Shown: positions 22,488-33,134 of the stretch, piece after piece
How the letters are laid out: every line of letters starts with the position of its first letter
How positions within the stretch are numbered: position 1 is the first letter of the stretch
Assembly: GCA_022695795.1 (NCBI GenBank)
Contig: MU404138.1
Span: 1-64,000, forward strand
Length of the DNA stretch: 64,000 bases
Source of the DNA: Biscogniauxia marginata
Taxonomy: Eukaryota > Ascomycota > Sordariomycetes > Xylariales > Xylariaceae
Direction of reading: 5' to 3'
Notes under the pieces: generated by a model
Databases searched by the model: none
The model's input: the letters and a program-made list of their open reading frames with translations, nothing else
What the model was told of the DNA's origin: nothing
Made by a program: the position numbers and the translations under genes

Positions 22488-23252
22488 CTAGAGGAGAATC
22501 GCGGCAGCGGCAGCAAGACCCGCGACCATCCTGCCATCGGCCGTGAAGTGGCCACCAGCCTGTTCGAATATGGGGTTCGTAGGTGGCGCTGTAGTTGTAC
22601 TATCGGCAGTAGTAGTAGAAGAGGTTGTTTCAGTTGTCGATGTAGTAGTCGACGACCTCGTTGATGTAGATGTTGTCTCATCATCATCATCGTCATCGAA
22701 GGAAGAAGTCGTCGAAGGTCTAGTCGTAGTAGCAGTTGCTGTGGCCGTGGTAAAGCTGAAATCGTCACCTGTCGCCGTGGGCAGATCCGCCGAGGCACTG
22801 CTGCCGCTTCCGCTTCCATAGCAGTCGTCGCCAATGTCACAGCAGTACCCGTCATCGGTACAGGTGCCGAAGTCGGGGCAATAGTGCAGACCATCGTTAC
22901 AGCAGGTACCAGTCAACGGCATGCACAGGTCGTCACACTCTGTCTCGCTTATGGCGCACTCCGCATCGCCGACTCCGCTGCCATCGCATATCTCGCCCTC
23001 GGGACAGCACGCGTTGGGAATACAATAGTAACCCTCAAAGCAGTACTCGTCGGTGCCGTCGCCGCAACAGACCCCATCGTAGGGCATGCAGGCATCCTCG
23101 CAGGTCACGTAACCGGCCTGGCATGAACTAAATGCTAGAGTGTTGACGAGGTTGCTGCTCTGGCCACCGAAGCCTTTCGACGCCGCCGGACGTACTCTCG
23201 GTGTCGCCGCCATCGCCACCGGTACTAGAAGTAAAAGTGTCTGGGAATGCAT
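22488..23252 (-). CDS. Cysteine-rich secreted protein with Ser/Thr stalk, probable GPI anchor
   Basis: A single-exon 254-aa protein. A signal peptide (MHSQTLLLLVPVAMA, cleavage after about residue 15) precedes a region of about 105 residues with 20 cysteines, including repeated CC pairs (VCCGDGTDEYC, NACCPEGEIC, TCCNDGLHYC, YCCDIGDDC). A Ser/Thr/Asp-rich stalk of about 75 residues with a DDDDDDE run follows, then a hydrophobic C terminus (VAGLAAAAAILL) typical of a GPI-attachment signal. It is probably a cell-wall or surface protein. The spacing resembles fungal granulin-like or chitin-binding cysteine patterns but fits no family I can name. The short tail after the small-residue omega-site region is consistent with GPI processing, not with a transmembrane domain. 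Confidence 0.85.
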   Translation of the reverse strand: MHSQTLLLLVPVAMAATPRVRPAASKGFGGQSSNLVNTLAFSSCQAGYVTCEDACMPYDGVCCGDGTDEYCFEGYYCIPNACCPEGEICDGSGVGDAECAISETECDDLCMPLTGTCCNDGLHYCPDFGTCTDDGYCCDIGDDCYGSGSGSSASADLPTATGDDFSFTTATATATTTRPSTTSSFDDDDDDETTSTSTRSSTTTSTTETTSSTTTADSTTTAPPTNPIFEQAGGHFTADGRMVAGLAAAAAILL

Positions 23253-23279
23253 GATGACTCGAAGGAGAGTTTGTTGAGC

Positions 23280-23901
23280 CTAAAGTCTTGAGGGTTTGGA
23301 AGTGATATCATCCAGAAGGGAGTGGTCCTCGGGAGAACCTCGCGGCGCTGAAGGAGGGACCACCCCCTTTATCATTTCCCGCGGGTGCCCATCCTTCGCG
23401 TAGGAGTCGACCAACGGGATCAACAACGCAGAAAGATAGTCTACCAGCGCCTCGGTGAACTTGTGATGGGCTTGCAGCCAAAGGCGCGGCTCATCCTCAG
23501 GCGCAGCTAGGTGCATCTGCAGGGACTGGGGAATCAATTCGACCAATTGTCACAGTGCCTGAGTATGATTAAACGTCTTGGCGTACTGGGATAGTACATG
23601 CCCATATGACAGAGTCGTGATGACTCAACTCGTTACCGAAACGAACGGTCAGCGAAGGCACCAGTCGAAAATGCTTCTTCATACTGACCACATATATTTC
23701 TACAGCTCGTGGTGGTAATAAATTCTCTACTGGCCCTTCGACGTTGTGTACCTCATAGTCTCGTTGGCTATCACAACAAAACTGTTCTGAATGAAGTTCA
23801 TATCGAGGCGGTGGAAGATGAGGCAGAAAACTCTTAAACTCCCTTCTATGACCAGTCATATTAGCGTTGTCCATCAGCCGCACCGACCGGCCCCTTGGCA
23901 T
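23280..23901 (-). CDS. Hypothetical two-exon protein
   Basis: Two minus-strand frames join in phase across a plausible 61-bp intron (5' GTACGC next to 23587, branch-like CTGTGAC, 3' CCCCAG next to 23525). The exons are 23587-23901 and 23280-23525, giving about 186 aa from ATG 23901. The product reads MPRGRSVRLMD..., PHLPPPRYELHSEQFCC, EIYVVSMKKHFRLVPSL, ...VIWACTIP joined to SLQMHLAAPEDEPRLWLQ, and then ALVDYLSALLIPLVDSYAKDG. I recognise no family. The start is a choice among several (a GTG at 23928 is also open). It could be a fragment of a longer gene whose 5' exon is not seen. It starts only 28 bases upstream of the cysteine-rich gene's ATG on the same strand side, leaving little promoter room, which lowers confidence. 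Confidence 0.4.
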
Positions 23902-23928
23902 GTGCCCATAAGCTGCCGATGTTCCCAC

Positions 23929-26277
23929 CGTTTAGAGTTGGCTTTTCCCTGCTTGTGCTAAAATGAGGAGAGTTATGAAGGCTCTGTTCTCGCTCCTAGT
24001 ACTGAAACTAATTTAGTTACTAGCCTAATCTAACATTGCAGCCCAGGACTGCAAATAAAGAGGAGTATTGTTGACTGGTAAGACCTCGCTAAAACAGACA
24101 ACCGGAATGGAGTTTGTGAGAATAATTTAGATAAAACATCGTGTGAATTGGTTGTCTTTCCGCTTACATCTACTACTTTGGTCTCGGATTTTAGTATATA
24201 ATAGACCCCACCAGCTGAAAAGATCCCTGCGAGAGGCTTTCCTATTCAACTATAGTAGTCAAGCTCACCGCCAATCATAATGACTTATAAAATAGAGAAG
24301 CGCGGCTAGTTGAGCTTAGCAGAACACGGGGCGCTCTAGCTAGGCGACCAAGCTGGAGCAAATGGGGATGTAAGAAGCCAATCTTAACCTCATTCCGTCG
24401 CCGAGTCTGGCCTTTTTTTCTTTTATCAACCTCGGACGACTCAATAAAATTTGCCCGAGGGCGTTGGCTCCGTTAGGCAGACTTCACCATCTCCAACATA
24501 GTCACTCTAGGCATTCTGCCCTACGGAGAATTGAGGATTGCATAGAGAACTAATTCGTTTAGATAAGTTGGGGGCCAAAATGGACATCACATCAGTGGTG
24601 ATATTCTTCTCTGTTCTCCAGCAGTAGCTTCGGATTTTTCGTACTACTGCGAGGCTCCCTAATTTTACGCCGTAAGTCTCGTATAAGATGCACCAAATGG
24701 CACTAATATCCTCCTTCGCTTACCGAGAAATGAACTATTTAGACTACGTGCAGATCTAGAATCCTAGAACTTTTTATCGGAGGCTTGAAAAGAAAAAGGG
24801 CTGAAACCTTCCTTAGCCATAATATCCCCAGGCAATGACCAAAAAACGCCTCCAACTCAGGGACCACTTAGGTGCAACTCCAATCGTAGCATAGCCAACT
24901 CAGGTGACAGACAATAAGCGGTGATTGAAAGGATTTCTGCCACCTCATGTTTATGCGTTGGCAGTCTAGACACATTATCTTCTAAGATAAGAGATAGACA
25001 TGAGCTCTGCCGAGATATGGACTTATCGTGAGCGAAAACTGACATAATGCTTAACCAGTGAGGTTGTTTGCAAGATTACCCTGCATTTTCGATCCAGATT
25101 TCCTGGTCATTACCAAACCCAATACCTGGTTGTGGACTATATTTAAAGATTTCTACACCATATTTATCTAAGTGCACTTCTTTCGGAATGTGTTAGCCAC
25201 TAACTATTTTGTTGATACCAAGGCTAGTTCCTAAAATAAATCATTTTGTTACTAGTAGATCTATTTATTCAATATGTTACATCTCCAACTCCATCCTCGG
25301 AGAAGAAGGCCGTTTTCCCATATTTTGGAGAAGTCTCCATCCTTGCTTTTCTTATTTACAGGTGTAGATGAATATTCCGCGTCTAGATTGACCGGTCCAA
25401 GGGTCAGGTTCCTTCATTAACATGTGTGAACTAAGCTATAAGGACAGTTCAAAGTACGGAACTGTCCTGTATTAGTCTTATAGCGTTGAAAATCTAATCC
25501 CCACCTGGGTTGCGCTCCAAGAGATCTAAACGACTCAAACCAGCGGATCCCCAAACACCCAAGACAAAACCGCATCAGTCCTCAAATGATAAGTCATCAT
25601 CTAGGCAAAAAACACCAGTAAAGATCGGAAAATCTTCAAGAAAACCTGGCTGGGGAGTATTCCTGAGGACATAGTCACATAAATCAGAAAGAAAAAGACA
25701 GACAGCGACGATGATGATGGCACAGGCACCAAGGGTTACGGCCCTCGGGGCAATCAAGTACCGAGGAAACATCTTCGGGGCAAACGTATACGAGGCAGAA
25801 TGAAATACGTTTAAAAACAAATAGGGTCACGTTTCTAGTTGCCGTGTCTTCTAAGAGAACAGTTTCGGTTTCTTTAAGTTCGGCGGGTCGCTTTCTATTG
25901 ACGAGGACATCAATATTTTTATGAAAGGGGAATTGTCGTGATGCTATGGTGACTTAAAGTACCTCGTACATAGGTACATATAGTTGGTCCCTAGGATTCT
26001 CCATCTTGGAGAATCTCTCTTTTCTCAATAACAACAATACTTGATCTCTGATAAAGATACAGCCTGAGCCCCTACAATTTCGTTATAGCAGCACCTCGCC
26101 TCGATTATTATATAATATAGATATATTTTATGTGAATAACTTGCACGAAAAAATATACAAAAATTTGAACTCGCTTGCTGGGAGCTTCTTAGGTATTGTT
26201 TAATATGTACTTCATATACCGGTAAACTATGAGCTGTTAACCTAGGTAACCGTTCCTCACTTTTATATTAGGGCTCC
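23929..26277. other. Gene-poor stretch, no gene recognised
   Basis: Only short frames are present. The best is 25575-25820 minus (81 codons, with a possible membrane helix VTLGACAIIIVAVCLFL), which has no support from context. Moderately AT-rich but not at RIP level. Confidence 0.5.
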
Positions 26278-26765
26278 TTGTTCAATATGGGGCTACGTCC
26301 CTGCTACACGGTCCTACTATGGCCTTTTGTATATATATATATTTGGGCTTCGCCTTTTCATCGCAATATTCCTGAAACCCTCCTAGTTGGGTTTCAAGCT
26401 CTAGTTATAAAAATTTGCTTATGTATATAGCGCTGACGAGACAATATACTTCCCTTACAAACGAGGAAGATATCATGACTTATTCTGATTTAGATACATA
26501 TTTCGAAGAGCTCATATGCTCTATGGGGCTATTCATCGATCATCAGTCACTTTGGGGTTTTGCGTGTGCCAACAAGAAGCTCCTCCGTTGCTCACAGGAA
26601 GCTCCTTTCCACTTAAAAGAAATTCCATGAAAACTGTTGAGATGAGACGAAGATGTGAGGATAGGATCTAGTGTATTAGTTCAAAGTGAGTCTAGATAGG
26701 GGACGAAGCCCTCCTATATATGTAGATACAGGTGACAGGGGTCGTATAGCCCCATATTTCAACAA
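26278..26765. mobile_element. MITE-like element with imperfect terminal inverted repeats
   Basis: The left arm starts TTGTTCAATATGGGGCTA (26278-26295). The right end in reverse complement reads TTGTTGAAATATGGGGCTAT (26765-26746). Further in, GGGCTTCG (26345-26352) is matched by the reverse complement of CGAAGCCC (26704-26711). The total length, about 488 bp, suits a non-autonomous DNA transposon. No convincing target-site duplication is visible. The 71-codon frame inside (26415-26630) has no recognisable domain. Confidence 0.45.
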
Positions 26766-28285
26766 AAACTAAGCCGTAACTCATGGAAGGCAACCACCCA
26801 CAATATCAGAGACTTTTCTATCTCGAGCTCCATCACTTGGAGGTTGCATAGCACATCAAACGTACCGAACTTTGTGACTCCTACCAAGGATGGGAAAATT
26901 GAAAACCATTGACGATCTTCACCCTAAGTATCGACGAGTGGGATAAGGACCGTGAGCTCGCGGACGATCGTAGCAACCACACAGCCTCATATTATAGCGA
27001 GAGTGATCTCGAGTCGTTTAAAGTATATTATGCGACATGTGTTACATTTATGCGAGGGCATTGCTAACGTCTACATGGTCTGATTATGTGATGATTGGGA
27101 TGAGCCGCTCAGAGGTAGTCTGAAGGCTATTTCATGTACCACTCACCTGTTGTTTTTTAAGAGCCAAATAAGTTACAGGTGATCTAATTAGCTCTCCCTC
27201 TCTCTCTTTTCGGATTTACCGGCTTTGATTTGGGGCGTTTTGACTCCTGAAAGGAACTAGAATAAGTACCCTTGAATAACAATGAGACTTAGGTAGGTAT
27301 GATAATTGATGACACGGACACATCGATGAGTATGACTAACATTTCTGAAAAGGATTCTCTGGATACCTTATTGGAGTAATACATCGCATAAAAATATATA
27401 GGAAGTTCAAAGAAATTGCTAGATTGTTTACTCAGTAATGGACGGATAGATCTCCGAGATAACCTCATACTTCGATGACTAGGTACTTGAGCTCATCTTA
27501 TCAGTCTAGATCATTAATCTAGGAGGTCATGACCAATTGTCGGGACATCTTAAAGAGCGACAATGAAAGTGATGACTCAGATCCAGCGAGAAGAAGCTTT
27601 CTCAATGGCGTCTTCGATGCCTTAGCAGCTTAGTTCCCCCCAGCTAGCTCTTACTAGTGGCCGAAGGGGACCCGCTAGTCTGGTCGAGCTAGAGGATCCC
27701 GGTTCATGATGCAACACATTTTCACGTGGTAAGTCCTTACGTACTTACTTGGCGTCCTTGAGGACCGAAACTCTACCTAAGTTATAGTTTCTTATTCCAT
27801 GATTCCGGAGTTGGATAGCTCGTACGCTTAGCACCCCGTGGCTGAGAAGTATCTTCCTTAACTCGACGGAGAATAATGACTACCTACCTAGATCATCTTA
27901 GCAACTGAGCCCACTTACCCGCCTTCGCCCCTTTATTGTTGCTCCTAAGAGATCTAGCCGAAGTGCTCGATGATTCCGACATACACCGGAGATAATGGCC
28001 ATCGTGAAGAAAAGCCAGACGCCGGGGCTTGCTCCCCTTCCCTTGTTTAGGACCTGTACTTAAATCCCATTATATCTTTGTCCATTTCTCCTCGGATGCA
28101 TATTTCTCCCATTCCTATTCACAAACGCCACTTCCAATCACGGACACCGAGTTTTGAATTATATTATTGTCTTGAACCTAAAAATACACGCACACTCGAC
28201 TAGTACATATCTGGATACACCCACGCGCTATCGGAGAGGATTAAAAGAGAAGTTTACCCGCCCGTTCTCACACGACGGACCGAAA
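26766..28285. other. Intergenic, upstream of DHA2 transporter
   Basis: No gene recognised. A CT tract is present near 27190-27215. The last 200 bases have the pyrimidine-rich look of a fungal 5' leader. Confidence 0.5.
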
Positions 28286-30097
28286 ATGGCAGATTCGTCT
28301 GCAGAAACGGCTACTCAGAACTCGGTGGGCGCTTCAGTCGCATCGAACAAGGAGATGCGGCATGACGACGGCCCAGCGGCAACAACTCAGGCGATGAGGT
28401 CACTGTCAAAAACCCCATCGGAAACCCAGGTGCCGCAGGACGACGAAAACATCGTATACCCCACGGGGCTGAAGCTGTGGCTAGTGATCCTCTCCCTCTG
28501 CCTAGCCGTGTTCCTGGTCGCGCTCGACCAGACCATCATCGCGCCGGCCCTGGGGGCTATCACGGGCGAGTACGGAAGCGTCAAAGACATCGGCTGGTAC
28601 GGCAGCTCGTACCTCCTGACGTCGACGGCCCTGCAGCCGCTGTACGGCAAGGTGTACCGCATCTTCGACATCAAGTGGTCCTTCCTGGGCGCGGTCGTGC
28701 TCTTCGAGCTCGGCAGCCTGGTCTCGGCCGTGGCGCCCTCGTCCACCGCCTTCATCGTCGGCCGCGCCATCGCCGGCATGGGCACCGCCGGCCTGTTCTC
28801 GGGCGCCATCGTTATCCTGTCGTACTCGCTGCCGCTGCGGAGACGGCCGATCATGTTCGGCATGTTCGGCGGCATCTGGGGCATCGCTTCCGTTGCGGGG
28901 CCCCTCCTTGGTGGCGCCTTCGCGAGCCACGTCACCTGGCGCTGGTGCTTCTACATCAACCTTCCTGTCGGCGGCGCCGCCATGTTAGTGATCTTCTTTT
29001 TCCTGAGTATATCTCGCGTCAACAACCCGGATAATCAGTCGTTCATCTCCCGGGTTCTAGAGCTCGACCTAATCGGGACCGTCATCCTGGTCCCGGCGAT
29101 CGTCATGCTACTCTTAGCTCTCCAGTGGGGAGGTGCCGAATACCCCTGGAATGACTCCCGCATCATCGGGCTTTTCGTCGGCGCTGGCGTCATGGTGTTG
29201 ATTTTCGTCGGCGTCGAGCACTGGCAGCAGGACAAGGGCCTCCTACCCCCTCGGTTCTTTAAGGACCGTAATGTTTTGTGCGCGATGATATTTGCGCTGT
29301 TCTTCGGCGCATCGTTCTTTCCCCTGATCTACTACCTCTCGCTATACTTCCAGGCCATCCAGGGGAACAGCGCTGTCGACGCCGGAATCAAGCTGCTTCC
29401 CCTCCTGATCTCCGTGGTCATCAGCTCGATCGTCTCCGGCGGCCTGGTGACCGCGACCGGCTACTATACCCCGATCATCCTCGTCGAGATTGCTATCGCC
29501 GCTGTCGGCGCGGGCATGATCACGACGTTCAACCTCTCCACGCCCTTCGGCCAGTGGTTCGGCTACCAGGTGCTCAATGGCCTGGGTACCGGCATCGGCT
29601 TCCAGGCCGGCATCGTGGTGGTGCAGAATGTGGTATCACAAGATCTCGTACCGCAGGGCACGGCGTGCGTGCAGTTCTTTCAGTCGCTTGGCGGCGCGCT
29701 CTTCATCGCCGTCGCACAGACCGTGTTCCAGAACGGGTTGATCGAGGGCGTCACGCGGGACGCGCCGCAGCTCGACCCGGCCATCTTCATCAACAGCGGC
29801 GCGAGCCAGATCCGCGAGGTGCTCGCGGCTATGGGCCAGGAAGACGCCATCGAGGCCGTGCTCTCTGCCTACATGCAGGGCCTAAGGAATACCTACTACA
29901 TCTCAGCGGCCGGGGCTGCTGCCGCCTTCCTGGTCGCGCTGGGCTTGCAGTGGAAGAAGATCGAGAAGAACCCCGGTGCTACCGCTGCGGCGGCAAGCAA
30001 GGACGTCGAGGAGGGGAGAGGTCGCCCAGCAGCTCCTGAATTTGATCCAGTAAGCGAAGGGGCTGGCGATGTTGAAGCCGCGAAAGAGAAGATATGA
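28286..30097 (+). CDS. Major facilitator transporter, DHA2 family (14 TM)
   Basis: An intronless 603-aa drug:H+ antiporter-2 type permease of the plasma membrane. The hydrophilic N terminus (about 65 residues) is followed by TM1 with LDQTIIAPAL (family motif D1). Next come a WYGSSYLLTSTALQPLYGK segment (motif A region), VGRAIAGMGTAGLFSGA and motif C GIASVAGPLLGGAF, the antiporter signature, with TWRWCFYINLPVG between TM5 and TM6. The length and number of hydrophobic segments match 14-TM members such as toxin or azole efflux pumps. I chose ATG 28286 (MADSSAETATQ) over an in-frame ATG at 28154, whose extra 44 residues look like leader sequence. Codon use is GC-rich, unlike the flanks. It stands alone, so the substrate cannot be inferred. 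The tail is acidic and Lys/Glu-rich. Confidence 0.93.
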   Translation: MADSSAETATQNSVGASVASNKEMRHDDGPAATTQAMRSLSKTPSETQVPQDDENIVYPTGLKLWLVILSLCLAVFLVALDQTIIAPALGAITGEYGSVKDIGWYGSSYLLTSTALQPLYGKVYRIFDIKWSFLGAVVLFELGSLVSAVAPSSTAFIVGRAIAGMGTAGLFSGAIVILSYSLPLRRRPIMFGMFGGIWGIASVAGPLLGGAFASHVTWRWCFYINLPVGGAAMLVIFFFLSISRVNNPDNQSFISRVLELDLIGTVILVPAIVMLLLALQWGGAEYPWNDSRIIGLFVGAGVMVLIFVGVEHWQQDKGLLPPRFFKDRNVLCAMIFALFFGASFFPLIYYLSLYFQAIQGNSAVDAGIKLLPLLISVVISSIVSGGLVTATGYYTPIILVEIAIAAVGAGMITTFNLSTPFGQWFGYQVLNGLGTGIGFQAGIVVVQNVVSQDLVPQGTACVQFFQSLGGALFIAVAQTVFQNGLIEGVTRDAPQLDPAIFINSGASQIREVLAAMGQEDAIEAVLSAYMQGLRNTYYISAAGAAAAFLVALGLQWKKIEKNPGATAAAASKDVEEGRGRPAAPEFDPVSEGAGDVEAAKEKI

Positions 30098-30462
30098 CGC
30101 AGTTGGGATGAGAAAAAAGAATATTAGAAAAGGGGTCGGGCGTTACGAATACATGAGACACAGACGCTATACCTGTATATTATAATGACGATACCCCTTC
30201 TTCAATTCTCATTACGATACCTTTGGGATTCCTTTTCTCCACCCAGATCAGGTGTTGTTAATCAATTATTGTAAGTAGTTGGTGGTCTCGGAACAGCAAG
30301 GCTAGGTTAGGCTCCAAACAAAGAGGTACATACCTCCTTTACTTCGTACCTAGGTACCACAGCCAGGAGCGTTCTTTGTTCTTGCCTACATCCCCCCACC
30401 ATAAAGCAGCATAAATACCCAAATAAAACAGCAGTCTTTCAACAGCCGGTAGCCAGGTCGGG
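30098..30462. other. Intergenic, 3' flank of transporter
   Basis: No gene. Short TACCTAGGTACC-type motifs are present at about 30346-30358. Confidence 0.5.
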
Positions 30463-30537
30463 TCCCCAGTGGCTCACCTGGTAATGCTTCAGAAACGACC
30501 GGATTACCCTGGGTTCGAACCCGGGCACGAGTGCCCA
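30463..30537 (+). other. tRNA-like / SINE-head sequence
   Basis: Good RNA polymerase III promoter elements are spaced as in tRNA genes: an A box TGGCTCACCTGG (30470-30481) and a B box GGTTCGAACCC (30512-30522). A cloverleaf does not close: the acceptor strands do not pair and the T stem has a mismatch. It is more likely a tRNA-derived SINE head or tRNA pseudogene than a working tRNA. RIP-like AT-rich DNA follows about 150 bases later. Confidence 0.4.
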
Positions 30538-30689
30538 TGAACCAGACCAAACAGGGCCCGCAGTCCCCGGAAGGGTTCCGGAAGGGGTGTCGCAAAATAA
30601 GTACCTACAGGGGGCGCAGTAGCTATAGATGCTGATAAAAGATCTATAGGCTGGGCCTAGAAGAAGATCAGCGATCTTCTTTTTGCTAA

Positions 30690-31010
30690 ATTCTGTTGTG
30701 AAATATTTTGTTAAACTTTATATATTAGAAGAGTTAGGTAAATTTAAATTTAATATTTAACAACTCTTATATTCATCCCTCGCGTGTTTATATTTACACC
30801 GCATATATAATTAATATCCTTTTTAATTATAACCTCTTTATTTATAATTATTACTTTCATTTTCACGGTGGTTTTTAATATCTCGCCTTTTTTATATCTT
30901 AATAATTATTATAATTATAATCGTGGTGGCGATTATTATTAAAGCGGCGGTTATTAAAGCTTTAAGATGTATATAATGATTATATGTAAAAATCGAACTA
31001 ATGTCTAGAT
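30690..31010. repeat. Small AT-rich RIP-like patch
   Basis: An abrupt drop in GC with TTAATATTTAA and ATTATTATTA motifs, similar in texture to the main island but only about 300 bp. It is likely a transposon remnant, directly downstream of the tRNA-like sequence. No readable coding ghost. Confidence 0.5.
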
Positions 31011-33134
31011 AGAACCAGGCTTTTTTAGTTTATGACGTTAAAGATATCTCGGTAAGACCCCGAAATTTTACGATAATAATGCCGCGGAATGATTCAGATC
31101 GATTTTTAAGAAATTCCTCCGCCTTAGGTATACATCCCGAATCGCTTTTGCTACTACCAATAATACATACGGCTACCCACTCCGGAGGCATCGCGCTCGC
31201 TACTCTGCCGTAACTAGTAATGATACTCTCAATAGCATGCGTCCAACTTGCATCAGCCAGACATATTAGGGACATGGTTCCGCAAGGCCGCTGCGAGAAG
31301 CTAGACTGGACTCGGCATATCCCTTGGAAAGGTGATAGCAAAAGTCGCAGCAGATCGGAGCTATAGCAACTTGCTACTTCTAAGATCAAATGTCCGCGAG
31401 GATAAGGCCGTCATCGCCGTTAAGGGAAGTTGTCGATGGTTCCGTTTGATGTTAGACTTTAAATGCCGATGTCATTCCGCATTACTCCATTGTGAAGGAG
31501 AGCTTAAGCTATGATCGAGTTGAGGGGATCTCAGTTCCTATAATCATAAATAACACGCTCCGCAGAGGAGCATTACCTATACAAGCTGCTAATAATAGAT
31601 CGGTAAGCATTTGTTTAAACGAAAGACTGCGCTCCATGAAATGGCATCTTGGATGGGTTCCGGAATCCGGGACTCCTGCTTAACATTCTCTTTAAAAGTA
31701 TCGGTGGCTATATATCATTGTCGGGGTGTTTCTGATTCGTTACGAATTATAGATAAATCCACTCCCTACGTCATTCTGCCGGGCCCAGAGAATATTCCTT
31801 GAAGGAATGAGGATACTATATGTCTGTATATAATAATAATAATCTGTATGATGCAGCAACATACACAAATACACACATGTATACACTGCATCTTCGAAAC
31901 GAGAGGCAAAGTTGGTCCATAAATTGAAGTACACGGATAATGTTCTCCGGCATGTTCCGGTAGACGATGAAATGCTATAGATTGGCTTGCTACCAAGTTT
32001 CAATAGTATGTTCAATTGCAGGCTGTCAATCTAGGGGTAATTAATTGCTTTCCAACTTGTCATTGTGTGACAAGCCGATATATACCCTATCTTCTGATAT
32101 TTTAACCACTATCAAGTTTGTCCCATTCATTCCCCCACCTCCTGCGAGAACACCCTGAACTTATATGAGTAGTAACCTACCTGTTACTAAGCGTACTACT
32201 ATTCAATATATGCGTATCACCTCTGCAGACGACGTCCAAGGTATATTACTACAATAAAACCCCCTTTATGAAGATAACGCACACACATATGTATGCAGAC
32301 ATAACAAATATCAGGGATTACCTGGATAACCAGTATTAGATGAGTCAAAAGAAAAGGGAGAGGGACAACAAAGTGCTATTACTATTTCATCACATTTAGT
32401 CCCGAGAGATTAAAAAAAAAACAGGGCAAGAAACCGATTTCGCTTTACACATGCACATTTGCACATTATATACCACCATAACGCCGTGCTTTATAGAAAG
32501 AGTCCTTGGTATGTCTGTCCATCCATTGTGTCTGGTTTATCTGACCTCCAACCGCCTGCGTGCATGTCCTATATCTCTGCAGAAGACAGACGATACCAAC
32601 CCCTCTTCCCTCTTCGTCTGCCATGGCCCTACTGCTGCTAACTCCTAGTCGGCCGTAGTAGTCGACCGTTGCCGTAGCATACAGATGGTGTCCTGGAGGT
32701 GTTGAAGATGGCAGTGGTAGGGGAAACAGGGACCAGAATTCCTGCTGTTTCTCTCGTTCCTCCCCTTTGCCTCCCCTTTGCCTCCCCTTTCCGTACCATA
32801 ACCACTTTCCGTGTAAATCAAAGACAAATAAAGGCAAATCTTTCGTAATCCTGAACGCCGCCAAATGGCTTCCCCCCGATCGGTCGGTAGACGAATATAT
32901 TGACCGATCTGATCCGTACTTTTGGTGTTTCTTGGTATTCCCCTCTCTTCCGTTCTTAAGAGTAAACGCCGATTTCCGTATGCCATGTGCCAATTCCGAG
33001 TCGGGTATTGAACCCTCACCCTCTTTTTTTGGTGTGTATGCATGTAGTATTAAACCAGAAACAAAGATGGTGAAAAAGAGAAAAGAAAAACAATCGCCCA
33101 AGATAGATTATAAGAGGACCCTCCCGCTACTTTT
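31011..33134. other. Intergenic, no gene supported
   Basis: The minus-strand frame 31030-31389 (119 codons, with PPEWVAVCIIGSSKSDSG and AEEFLKNRSESFRGIIIVKF) looks mildly protein-like but has no partner exons and no family. 32300-33134 is probably the TFIIE gene's 3' flank; frames there are low-complexity. Confidence 0.4.

Noticed and set aside
30463..30537. Functional tRNA gene
   Set aside because: The polymerase III boxes are good, but the acceptor stem cannot pair and the T stem has a mismatch.
31030..31389. 119-codon minus-strand frame with mildly protein-like content
   Set aside because: No recognisable family, no supporting neighbouring exons and no clear upstream promoter context. 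Left as unexplained sequence, not called a gene.
32466..33101. 211-codon minus-strand open frame downstream of TFIIE beta
   Set aside because: Basic, low-complexity product (repeated Gly/Lys/Glu-Arg runs from CCTTT-type repeats) with no domain; likely the 3' flank of TFIIE beta.
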